This document shows, piece after piece, positions 48,314 to 56,367 of a stretch of DNA of 64,000 nucleotides (its first letter is position 1; every line of letters starts with the position of its first letter). The stretch comes from Polyangium sp. 15x6. GTDB lineage: Bacteria; Myxococcota_A; Polyangia; Polyangiales; Polyangiaceae. The stretch spans positions 62,001 through 126,000 of the forward strand of contig NZ_JASBQE010000025.1 of assembly GCF_029960785.1 (NCBI RefSeq), written 5' to 3'. The notes beneath the pieces were generated by a model that had not been told where the DNA came from, made no database searches, and saw only the letters and a program-made list of their open reading frames with translations. A program made the position numbers and the translations under genes.

Positions 48314-49336
48314 ATGGAGACCAAGAGCCATGGGGGACCGGGCCAGGTGATCGGCGCGAGGAGGAGGCTCCTCGGCAAGCCGATCCCGGCCGAAGGGGAG
48401 GGCGGTGTATTCACGCAATCGTGGTATCCCGTCTGCATGTCGAGCGAGCTTTCGCCGGGGAAGATCCTCGGCGCGAGCTTCCTCGACGGGCGCATCGTGG
48501 TGTTTCGGGGCGAGAGCGGCAGGGCGCAAGCGCTCAGCGCCTACTGCCCGCACCTCGGCGCCGATCTTGCCGCGGGATCGGTCGTCGGGGACGCCATCCG
48601 TTGCGCGTTTCACCACTGGGAGTACAGCCAGGAGGGGACCTGCCTGAAGACCGGCCCCGGCGACCCGCCGCCGCCCGGCGCCTGCCTCTTCCGCTTCCCG
48701 ACGGTCGAGAGGTACGGGATGATCTGGGCCTTCAACGGCGAAACCCCGCTCTTCGACCTCCCGGATTTCCCTTATCCCGACGACGATCTCGTCTTCCGGG
48801 TGGAAGAGCACGACGAGGTCTTTCCGGTCGATCCCTGGGTCGTCTGCTGCAATACGCCGGACGTACAGCACATCCGCGTCGTGCACGGCTTCAGGTTCGA
48901 CAAGGGCGAGCCCGCCGAGAACATGGTCATCACCGATCATTCGATGATGTACGACTTCGACGGCATCCACCCCGCGGGCCCCCGGGTCACGTTCCGGGTG
49001 GGTATCTTCGGGACGACGATCTTTTATCAGAGCAGCTTCTTCAACGGCCGCTGGTATGGATACCTCGCCCCGTTCGGCATGCCGGCGCCGGGGCGAACGA
49101 AGCTGTACTACGTCCTGGCCACGCGGAAATCCGAGGGCGACGCGGCGTCCCAGAAGGAGCTGCTCGACTTCGCGATGGGCGTGCAGCGGCAAATCCTCGC
49201 GGACGACGCCCCCATCCTCCGGGGCGTCCACTTCCGGCCCGGCGCCCTGACGAAGAGCGACACGGCGCTCGCGCGCTTCTTCGAATACTTGCGCAAGTTC
49301 CCGCGGGCACACCCCTCGGCCGAGTTCATTCGCTGA
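48314..49336 (+). CDS. Rieske non-haem iron oxygenase
   Basis: The 340-residue protein has an N-terminal Rieske [2Fe-2S] domain with CPHLGADL (C78, H80) and C-x2-H in CAFHHW (C97, H100), and a catalytic domain with the mononuclear-iron motif NTPDVQHIRVVHG (D183, H186, H191 as candidates). It resembles the single-component alpha-subunit oxygenases acting on sterols, choline-like or aromatic compounds (the 3-ketosteroid hydroxylase/KshA group). No reductase lies beside it. The promoter region is the dispersed element copy 2. Confidence 0.88.
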   Translation: METKSHGGPGQVIGARRRLLGKPIPAEGEGGVFTQSWYPVCMSSELSPGKILGASFLDGRIVVFRGESGRAQALSAYCPHLGADLAAGSVVGDAIRCAFHHWEYSQEGTCLKTGPGDPPPPGACLFRFPTVERYGMIWAFNGETPLFDLPDFPYPDDDLVFRVEEHDEVFPVDPWVVCCNTPDVQHIRVVHGFRFDKGEPAENMVITDHSMMYDFDGIHPAGPRVTFRVGIFGTTIFYQSSFFNGRWYGYLAPFGMPAPGRTKLYYVLATRKSEGDAASQKELLDFAMGVQRQILADDAPILRGVHFRPGALTKSDTALARFFEYLRKFPRAHPSAEFIR

Positions 49337-49577
49337 AGCTCCTGCCCCGCGCGCCTCGACGCCGCGCCCGAGGACCCGGCCGCGGCGGGTTCGTCGCGAA
49401 AGAACGCGCCCACCCCGCCGCGAACGTCGTCGAGCCCCCTCTGGACCCTCGGGGTTTTGCGTGGCCGGACTCACCCGATCGCGCCCTTCGTGCGTCGACT
49501 ACCTGAAGGGTTGTCAGCGAGGGCGTTTTTCGGCGATGCTCTGCGTCAGTTCGGAGAACAACGACAGGAGCCCGGCC

Positions 49578-50678
49578 ATGTCCCAGCAGCTTGCCAGGGA
49601 AAGCATCGCGAAGGGGGCCGAGGAGCGCGCGGCGGGGGAGCACGCTGCTCGAAGATCATTCGATCCAGAGGATGGGGAGGTCCAAGGGCCGCCCATCTCG
49701 ATGGATTGCGAGCGGCGGCTCGCCCAGCTCGCCGCCTGGTGCAGGGAGCTCGAGGCGTCCCCGCGGAGCGCGCTGCCCCCATCGCCGGAGGACAGCGCCC
49801 GGCTCGGGGAGATGCTGCGCGGCATCTGGGAGGCGAGCGACGCCCTCGGGCCGTCAGGCCTGCTGCGTAACTCCCAGGCCCAGCGCCGCTTTCAGGAGGT
49901 CCTGGGAACTTATTTCTGGCAGAGCCCCATCATCCACCGCTGCTTCGCCAAACCCCGGGGCTACGCCGGCGACTTCCTGATGATGGACGATGTCTACAAG
50001 AACGCCCCCAAGGGCGAGACGGCCCTCGGCCGCTGGATGGACCGGTGGGTGCTGGAGCAGCCCGGCTTCGTCGCGGTCCGAAACCGCCGGGAGAAGCTCA
50101 AGTCGCTGCTCAGCGACGAGTGGAACCGGGGCGCGCGCTACGTCATGAACGTGGCGTCGGGCGCGGCCTCGGAGCTCTCCGAGGTGGTGCACGCGATGCC
50201 CTTCGACGGCGTCACGCTGCTCGACCAGGACCAGGGCGCCCTGTATGCGGCCGTCACGGCGCTCGGCAAGCGGATGAATCCCGCCCACGTGCGCACCTGG
50301 TCCGGCTCGGTCTTCACGCTCATTCGCGGCAAGACCACCCTCGTCCCCGGCGATCAGGACTTCATTTATTCGATCGGCTTGTACGACTACCTGTCGCCCC
50401 GGTTCGCGACGGCGCTCACGGCGCGGCTCTGGCTCAACCTCGCGCCGGGGGGCCTCCTGGCGCTCGGGAACTTCAACGGCCACGACCCCATGCGCCGCTT
50501 CATCGAGGCGGCGATGGACTGGTACCTGATTTACAGGGATGTGCCGGACATGCTGGCGCTGGCCTCGGGGCTGCCGAACGTCGAGGACGCGGAGGTCTGG
50601 ACGGACGCCACCGGTTGCCTCCACCTTCTCTTGGTCCGCAAGCGCGGCGACCGTCCGAGCATGGAGTCACCACCGTGA
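49578..50678 (+). CDS. Class I SAM-dependent methyltransferase (EF/3-OH-PAME-synthase-like)
   Basis: The 366-residue protein starts at ATG 49578 (CAGGAG upstream). After a polar N-terminus it has YFWQSPIIHRCFAKPRGYAG followed by DFLMMDDVYKN, a segment characteristic of methyltransferases annotated as 'extracellular factor 3-hydroxypalmitic acid methyl ester biosynthesis' proteins. The Rossmann part shows VMNVASGAASELSEVV (motif I) and LLDQDQGALYAA. It might methylate a fatty acid or a sensory lipid. It overlaps the convergent DUF2378 gene by 12 bp. Exact substrate inferred only. Confidence 0.75.
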   Translation: MSQQLARESIAKGAEERAAGEHAARRSFDPEDGEVQGPPISMDCERRLAQLAAWCRELEASPRSALPPSPEDSARLGEMLRGIWEASDALGPSGLLRNSQAQRRFQEVLGTYFWQSPIIHRCFAKPRGYAGDFLMMDDVYKNAPKGETALGRWMDRWVLEQPGFVAVRNRREKLKSLLSDEWNRGARYVMNVASGAASELSEVVHAMPFDGVTLLDQDQGALYAAVTALGKRMNPAHVRTWSGSVFTLIRGKTTLVPGDQDFIYSIGLYDYLSPRFATALTARLWLNLAPGGLLALGNFNGHDPMRRFIEAAMDWYLIYRDVPDMLALASGLPNVEDAEVWTDATGCLHLLLVRKRGDRPSMESPP

Positions 50679-51251
50679 GTGGACGGTGAAGTCGGTCCCG
50701 GCGTCGTTGGAGATGGTCGCCGTGACCGTGGCGTTCACGTTGCTCACGAGCTTGAAGGCCACCTTGTAGACGGAGGTGGTGAAGGCGGGGCCGAAGAGGT
50801 CACGCGTGAAGAGCACGTCGGCCGAGCGCTCGCCCGTCTTCGTGTACTCGCGCTCGCCGAAGCTCACGGCCAGGGTATAGGCATAGGGGCCGTTCGCGAC
50901 GAGGGCCTGCGGGTTGCCCTGGCCGAACCTGGCCAGCATCTTCCCCACGGGCGACTCGAGCAGGGAGCTGAAGGCGTGCTCGCCACACCCGCTCATGACC
51001 TCGTCACAGGTCAGGCCGAGGCTCGGGTCGTCGACCAGGCGCCGCGCGACCTTGAGGAGCGAGGTGACCGGGTACCAGAAGAAGGAGCGGATCGTCTTGT
51101 CCCCCATCACCTGCGTGCGGATGGTGTTCACCTTCGCGACCCCGTAGGCCTGGCCGAGGTGGGTGAGCGCGCCGTCGAGCACCATGCCGAGCATGTTGTC
51201 GGTGCTCGTCGCCAGCGCGATCCGTTTGTCAAGCATCTCCTTGGAGTCCAT
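50667..51251 (-). CDS. DUF2378 (TIGR02265-type) myxobacterial protein
   Basis: The 194-residue protein starts at ATG 51251. It has the features of the DUF2378/TIGR02265 paralogous family expanded in myxobacteria: a central YPVTSLLKVARRL segment, EVMSGCGEHAFSSLLESPVGKMLARFG, and a beta-rich C-terminus ending SNDAGTDFTVHS. Cytoplasmic, function unknown, often next to signalling genes. It converges with the methyltransferase (stops overlap). Confidence 0.75.
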   Translation of the reverse strand: MDSKEMLDKRIALATSTDNMLGMVLDGALTHLGQAYGVAKVNTIRTQVMGDKTIRSFFWYPVTSLLKVARRLVDDPSLGLTCDEVMSGCGEHAFSSLLESPVGKMLARFGQGNPQALVANGPYAYTLAVSFGEREYTKTGERSADVLFTRDLFGPAFTTSVYKVAFKLVSNVNATVTATISNDAGTDFTVHSRW

Positions 51252-51586
51252 CGCCCGTCCAGGTCCTTTCCCAGGAACGAAGTGCTCGCAGCTTACACGA
51301 ACCTTCCCGTCCGTCACCATCCCCGATGGGGGCGTTCGTGCTGCCCATCGAGGCGGCCGAGCCGTTATCGGTTCTTCGCGCCAAAAGCTCCCCCGTCCTT
51401 CCCCCCGCGTTCTACGTAGCATGTTCTACATGACAGGTTCGGCGGGGCACGCGCATAGCACGCGCGAGAGAATCGCGTCCGTCATTGCCAGAATGACATG
51501 GGAATCGTCCCGCGCTCCGCCGCTTCGCGTTTCGGCGTCCGCGTTCGGATTTCACTCCGCCTCGGGATCCATGATAGCCTCCTGTC
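51252..51586. other. 335-bp intergenic region with two dyads upstream of the Sec gene
   Basis: No gene is apparent. Two inverted repeats are visible: CATGT-TCT-ACATG (51420-51432) and GTCATT-GCCAG-AATGAC (51481-51497). Both are candidate operators for the downstream CMD-family gene. No convincing -35/-10 pair was found. The rest is GC-rich without further structure. Confidence 0.4.
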
Positions 51587-52615
51587 ATGCCCCACATCCG
51601 GATCGTCGAGGCCCACGAAGCGGACGCCCCCCTCCGCGCCGTCTACGATGCCATGTTGTCGCGTCCCATCCCCGCGGTCTACCGTGCGCCGCACGGCGGT
51701 CCGGCCGGCATCATCCGCGCGCACAGCCTCGACCCGGACCTCCTCCGGATCACCTTCGCCGCGACCGGCACGTTCCACCGGGGTGACGAGCTCTCCTGGG
51801 CGGAGCGCGAGCTCATCGCCGCGTCCGCCTCGCGGACGAACCAGTGCTTTTACTGAACGTCAGCTCACGCAGAGTTTCTGCGTGCCGCTTCTCAGGATGA
51901 GGACCTCGCCGCGGACGTCGTGACGGGGACCGACTTCGAGCGCGCTTCCCCGCGGCAGCGCGCCCTCGCCGGGTTCGCGGTCGTCATGACCGAGGCGCCG
52001 TGGTCCATCGACGCCGCCGATCTCGACCGCCTCCGCGCCGTGGGGTTGTCCGAGGACGGCGTCGAGCACGCCATCTGCGTCGCGGCGTTCTTCAACTACT
52101 ACACGCGCGTCGCGGACGGCACGGGCATCGCGTTCGATTACGACTCGCCGCTGCCGCGCCTCACCATCGATCCCACGCGCGAGGCCCTGCCGCGTCCGCC
52201 GCCGAGCGACTGGAACCCTGCCGTCGACGGCTCGCGTGTGCCCGTCTTCACCCGCCGCGCGTTTGCCCAGGGGCTCCTCGAAGAGTGGCACGCGTACCAC
52301 TTCGAGCGCGACGCGCTCCTCTCGCGCCGCGAGCGCCGGCTCCTCGCCCGCGCCGCCGCGGCCGAGTTGTGTGATGCCGGCGCGGTCGCCCGCTACGAGG
52401 ACGCGGCCCCGCGGGATCCTCGCGAGCACGCCCTCGCGGCGTACGCGACGAAGCTCACGCGCACGCCGTGGGCCGCCTCCGCCGAGGATGCGGCAGGGCT
52501 CCACGCACATGGCCTCGACGATCCCGCGATCCTCGCGGCCATCACGCTCGTCGCACACCAGAACACGTTTTCCCGCATGCATCATGGCCTCGCGGCGCTC
52601 GCGACATCCGGATGA
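51587..52615 (+). CDS. CMD/AhpD-like peroxidase-related protein with in-frame TGA (probable selenoprotein)
   Basis: The frame 51587-52615 holds 342 residues if TGA 51854-51856 is read as selenocysteine (residue 90). Upstream the text ends TNQCFY; downstream it continues in the same frame with TSAHAEFLR. The alkylhydroperoxidase/CMD motif is CxxC-x-H (family form CFYC-xx-H), so TGA stands where the second Cys belongs, giving CFYU (C87, U90). Nine nt after TGA is the hairpin CACGCAG-AGTTT-CTGCGTG (51866-51884), whose apical loop begins 17 nt after the codon and has G at its second base, as in bSECIS elements. The rest is a complete second CMD-like domain with AAFFNYYTRVADGTG. The alternative is a pseudogene. 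Confidence 0.82.
51866..51884 (+). promoter_or_regulatory. Candidate bacterial SECIS element
   Basis: A 7-bp perfect stem (CACGCAG/CTGCGTG) closes a 5-nt loop AGTTT, beginning 9 nt after the in-frame TGA of the CMD protein. The loop has G in its first two positions and starts 17 nt downstream of the codon, within the published range of about 16-37 nt for SelB-recognised bSECIS hairpins. It would direct Sec insertion if selB and selC are present elsewhere in the genome. Confidence 0.7.
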
Positions 52616-52845
52616 CGCTCGCGCCTTTCTCCGCGCCGCGCGTCGATCCGTCGATCGAGCGGATCCTCGCGCTGTTCCTCTCCGTCCGGTCGTCATGAAG
52701 CGCGACCTCGGCGTCGTCCGCGCCGCTCGACCTCCCGATCGGGAGGCGGCGCCGTAGCCGAATACGTCGATTCCCCGACCTCGATCCAGGCTCCTCGTCG
52801 GCGCACGGCCCTCGAAAACCAGTCTATACCGGGCCCCGGCCGATC

Positions 52846-54040
52846 ATGCTGGACCTCTTCACGGACGACACGCGCCGCAATCCTTTCCCGTTGTACGCGG
52901 AGATGCGCGCGAAGGCGCCGGTGCTCCACGTCCCGCCGCTCGACCTGTGGATGCTCTTCGACTACGAGGGCGTCAAGCGCGCGCTCCACGATCACGACAC
53001 GTGGAGTTCCATCGTCACCACGCAGACCGGGCCGACCCCCGATTGGCTGGTCTTCTCGGATCCGCCGCCACGCGTTGCTCCGGAACATCATCCAGCGCGC
53101 GTTCACCCCGCGCTCGATCGCGAACCTCGAGCCCCGCATCCGCGAGCTGTCGCGCGAGCTCATCGACGGGGTGATCGAGCGAGGCGAGATGGATCTCGTG
53201 AAGGACTACGCCGAGCCGCTGCCGACGATGGTGATCGCGGAGATGATCGGCATTCCGGTCGCCGATCGGCCGCGCTTCATGCGCTGGAGCGAGATCATCC
53301 TGAACCTCAGCTACACCATCTCCGGCGGCGAGGCCGCGACGCGCGCGGTGGCGGAGCACGGCGCGCTCGAGGAGGAGATGCACGCCTACGTTGGCGATCT
53401 CTGCGCGGCGCGGAAAAATGCACCCAAGGACGACCTCCTGACGCGCCTCGTGGAGGCCGAGGTGGACGGGGAACGATTGACGAGCGAGGAGCTGCTCGGC
53501 TTCTTCCAGCTCCTGCTCGTGGCCGGCACCGAGACGACGACGAACCTCCTCGGCAATACGATCCTCTCGTTCTTCGAGCACCCGGCCGAGCTCGCGCGCC
53601 TCGAAGCCGATCCCGCGCGTCTCTTGCCCACGACGATCGAGGAGGTTTTGAGGTACCGCACGCCCGTGTCGATGGTGTTCCGCGCAGCGAAGCGCGACGT
53701 GGTGCTCCACGGAGAGACGATCCCGGCGGGGAAGTTCGTGCTCGTCCTGCTGGGCTCTGCGAACCGGGATCCGAAGCAGTTCCAGGACCCCGAGACCTTC
53801 GACGTCAGCCGCGACCCGAACCCGCACATCGCGTTCGGCCACGGGATCCACTTCTGCCTCGGGGCCTCGCTCTCCAGGCTCGAAGCGAAGGTGGCAATCC
53901 CGGATCTTCTCACGCGTCTGCATGGCCTCGCGCCGGCGAGCGACGCGCCATGGCAGCCCCGCAAGGCGCTCCACGTGCACGGTCCGGCGCACTTGCCCGT
54001 GCGCTTCGAGCCGTGCAAGCCGCTCGCCGCGGCGAGCTGA
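52846..54040 (+). pseudogene. Cytochrome P450, frameshifted near 53060-53072
   Basis: Two frames together make a complete bacterial P450 of about 397 residues. Codons 52846-53060 encode the N-terminus (MLDLFTDDTRRNPFPLYAEM through DWLVFSDPP). From about 53065 the next frame continues HALLRNIIQRAFTPRSIANL. Expected text is SDPPRHALLRN, so two bases are missing (or one added) in the run CCGCCGCCACG. The downstream part has AGTETTTN (I-helix), EEVLRY (ExxR) and FGHGIHFCLGASLS (haem Cys). Either a recent mutation or a sequencing error. No ferredoxin gene lies nearby. Confidence 0.85.
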
Positions 54041-54631
54041 TCAGCCGCCGAGCCTCGCGACGAGCCGCTCTTTCACGGCAGGCCACGTGTCGTCGAGGAT
54101 GCTGAACATCACCGTGTCGCGGAGGAAGTCGCCGCGCGTCTTCTGGTACTTGCGTAGCACCCCCTCGCGCACGCCGCCGATGCGCGCGATCGCAGCCTGC
54201 GATTGCAGGTTTCGCGCGTCGGTCTTGAGCTGCACGCGCGCAGCGCCGAGCACCTCGAACGCATGTCGCAGGAGGAGGAACTTCGCCTCCGTGTTGATGG
54301 CCGTGCGTTGCCAGCGCTTGCCGATCCAGGTCCAGCCGATCTCGAGGCCAAGGTCGTTCCGGCTGATGTTGAGGTACCGCGTCGCGCCGCAAGCGAGCCC
54401 GTCCACGAGGCTCACCTGCACGAAAGCGACCTGCCCACCGGAGGCCTGCGCTTCCAGCGCCGACCTGATGTGCATCTCCATCGCCTCGAGCGAGAGCGGC
54501 GGCTCGATCGACATCCACTGCCAGATCGACGCGTCCTCCGCGAGCGCAGCAAGCAACGCAGGCGCATGCGCAAGCGTGAGCGGCTCCAGCCGGACGTGGC
54601 GTCCTTGGAGGGTGACGGGTCGCGGATCCAT
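54041..54631 (-). CDS. GNAT N-acetyltransferase (RimJ/RimL-like)
   Basis: The 196-residue protein starts at ATG 54631. It follows the RimJ/RimL-like pattern: N-terminal LQGRHVRLEPLTLAHAPALL, then EIGWTWIGKRWQRTAINTEA with the acetyl-CoA-binding strand, and KTDARNLQSQAAIARIGGVREGVLRKY near the C-terminus. Such proteins acetylate protein N-termini or small molecules. The gene ends on the base after the P450 stop (convergent) and its promoter lies against copy 3 of the dispersed element. Confidence 0.9.
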   Translation of the reverse strand: MDPRPVTLQGRHVRLEPLTLAHAPALLAALAEDASIWQWMSIEPPLSLEAMEMHIRSALEAQASGGQVAFVQVSLVDGLACGATRYLNISRNDLGLEIGWTWIGKRWQRTAINTEAKFLLLRHAFEVLGAARVQLKTDARNLQSQAAIARIGGVREGVLRKYQKTRGDFLRDTVMFSILDDTWPAVKERLVARLGG

Positions 54632-54684
54632 GCCGCCTTGTACCGCGAGGAGCGTTGCCCCGCACCCCAGAAGGGGGCTCCCCT

Positions 54685-55027
54685 TGGGGACGCCGCGCCG
54701 GGGCGCCGCCCCGGACCCCGCGGGGGCTATTCGCCCCTCGACCCGAACCAGGGCGAGCCCTGGACCTTTGGGGAAGAACTGCGCTCCGCGCAGTTCTTCC
54801 ACGGGCCCGTGGCAAGACCACGAGCGGCGTTGCCGGCCGAGGCGTCGACGCTGCCCCACGTCAGTGCTGCGGTTCGACTGGCAAGCCCGTCGCCAGTCTT
54901 GCCTCGGCCTGTTCGATGAACTGCGCATCGCGCAGTTCATCGACCCTGGGTCCAGCGCTTGCGCTGGTCCGGGTCCAGGGGTGGACAACCCCTGGTCGGG
55001 GTCCGGGGTGAAACCCCGGCGCTACGC
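54685..55027. repeat. Dispersed multi-hairpin element, copy 3
   Basis: This fills the 402-bp gap between the GNAT start and the end of the next minus gene. Left arm: GGGGC/GCCCC stems, CCAGGG-CGAG-CCCTGG (54748-54763, compensated relative to copy 1) and the GGAAGAACTGCGC stem with loop TCC (54772-54800). Linker with GTCAGTGCTGC and CTTGCCTCGGCCTG. Right arm: CGATGAACTGCGC with loop ATC (54914-54942), CCAGCG-CTTG-CGCTGG, CCAGGGG/CCCCTGG and GGGGT-GAA-ACCCC. It is preceded by GCCCCGCACCCCAG as in copy 1. Confidence 0.85.
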
Positions 55028-55033
55028 TCCTGC

Positions 55034-56281
55034 TCAGATCTTCTCGACGAGGATCGTCGTCACGTATGTGCCGGGGGTGGTCCGCACGGTGTGCCAGCCG
55101 CGGCCGATCGAGGTTGCGGCGATTTCCCAGGAGAACCAGTCGCCGTAATGCTCGATGGCGCCTTGTGAAATGCCCCAGCCGGCTGTGGGGGAGGGCTCGC
55201 GTGAGGCTTGCGCTTTCCACGAGGGCACGCGGATTCGAAAGCCGCTGGCCGTGATCTCGGGCTCGTCGATCTTGCCGAGTTGAACGAAGGGGCCTTTTTC
55301 GTTGCTCGTCGCCCGGAAGAGACCGAGATCGTCGCCCCGGTAGGCCACGAAATGGGCGGGCTCTCCTGTGCTGCCCGAGGGCCAGGGGATCCCGTTGATC
55401 GAGGCCTCCTGGTGCTGCGTCCAGGCACCGGACCCGCGGAGCTGCGACAGCCGCATGGAGACGATCGACCCGAGGTGCGCGCAGAGCTCGCGCCGCACGG
55501 TCGTGGAGACTTCGATTCGCACGGTGGACGCGCTCTGGAGCTCGACCACGCCGAACACCTCGAAATCGGTGTTTTCCGCGGCGAACACGATTCGCTCGCC
55601 GTCGCTGCCGGCTTGGAATGCTGGGGGCCTCGCCGAGCGAAAATCGAGGACCGTGAGCCCGCAGCCGTCCGCTACCGCGTCGTAATCGAACGTGGGGACG
55701 ATCTGCGCCTGATGAATCCCGGCGTCCACGACGATCGACGTCCCGTCGACCCGCACGTGGATCCCGCCTTTCTGCAGCGCTGCCTCGCCCTCGGGGATCG
55801 TGCCGGTCTTCGGGGAATGGGTCGAGGGGAACGTCGACGCCCTCGGCGCATGCGCCGAGGCCCAGAATCCTGCGCCGATCCATGCGCCCGCGAGCGCCGG
55901 GAGCACGACGAACACCACGCGCCGATGCATTCGATGGGCGAGCGCGGCGAGCACGAACGCGCCTGCGAACGGAAGCGCGAGGAGACGCGCGTACGAGGTC
56001 GTGCCCGTGAACAGTCCGAACCCCGCCGTGACGAACCAGAGCCCCGCGAGCACGGCCGTCCCCGCGGCGGCGAGCTTTTCTCGGCGCGTGACGAGCCCGA
56101 AGCCGAGGACGAGCGCGAGCACGACGACGATCGGCCCGAGGACCTGATGCTCGAAGAAGGCCGCCGACGGAAAGGGAAAACCCCGCGGCTGCGAGAGCGC
56201 GTAGGCGAAGCCTCCCGCGGCATGACAGAATGCCGTGATCCCCAGGAGCACCCGCGCCGCTTCGTCTCCCGTTTTTGCCAT
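55034..56281 (-). CDS. Membrane protein with four-helix N-terminus and beta-rich C-terminal domain
   Basis: The 415-residue protein starts at ATG 56281 (MAKTGDEAARVLLGITAFCH). About four hydrophobic segments occupy residues 10-155, including HQVLGPIVVVLALVLGFGLV and VFVVLPALAGAWIGAGF. The remaining 260 residues are extracellular or periplasmic in type, with RVDGTSIVVDAGIHQAQIVP and a TVLDFRSARPP stretch, and read as beta-sandwich or jelly-roll. No family is recognised. Its promoter region overlaps the start of the divergent lipoprotein at 56368. Confidence 0.6.
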   Translation of the reverse strand: MAKTGDEAARVLLGITAFCHAAGGFAYALSQPRGFPFPSAAFFEHQVLGPIVVVLALVLGFGLVTRREKLAAAGTAVLAGLWFVTAGFGLFTGTTSYARLLALPFAGAFVLAALAHRMHRRVVFVVLPALAGAWIGAGFWASAHAPRASTFPSTHSPKTGTIPEGEAALQKGGIHVRVDGTSIVVDAGIHQAQIVPTFDYDAVADGCGLTVLDFRSARPPAFQAGSDGERIVFAAENTDFEVFGVVELQSASTVRIEVSTTVRRELCAHLGSIVSMRLSQLRGSGAWTQHQEASINGIPWPSGSTGEPAHFVAYRGDDLGLFRATSNEKGPFVQLGKIDEPEITASGFRIRVPSWKAQASREPSPTAGWGISQGAIEHYGDWFSWEIAATSIGRGWHTVRTTPGTYVTTILVEKI

Positions 56282-56367
56282 CCTGCCCACGGTATCCCGC
56301 GACGCCGGCAGGATCCAGGTGCTCGTGATTGCCTGCAGCCCGAGCGCCGCGGTACGTTCGTTCCGTG

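Noticed and set aside
47866-49506. Long ORFs running from the dispersed element into the Rieske gene
   Set aside because: They read the hairpin element as Arg/Pro/Gly-rich text (e.g. RGLFAPRPEPAQALD) and lie in the wrong frame of the oxygenase.
51920-52615. Separate short gene starting after the TGA
   Set aside because: It would begin in the middle of the CMD fold and lacks the catalytic Cys; the frame is continuous with 51587, so one gene with Sec is a better reading.
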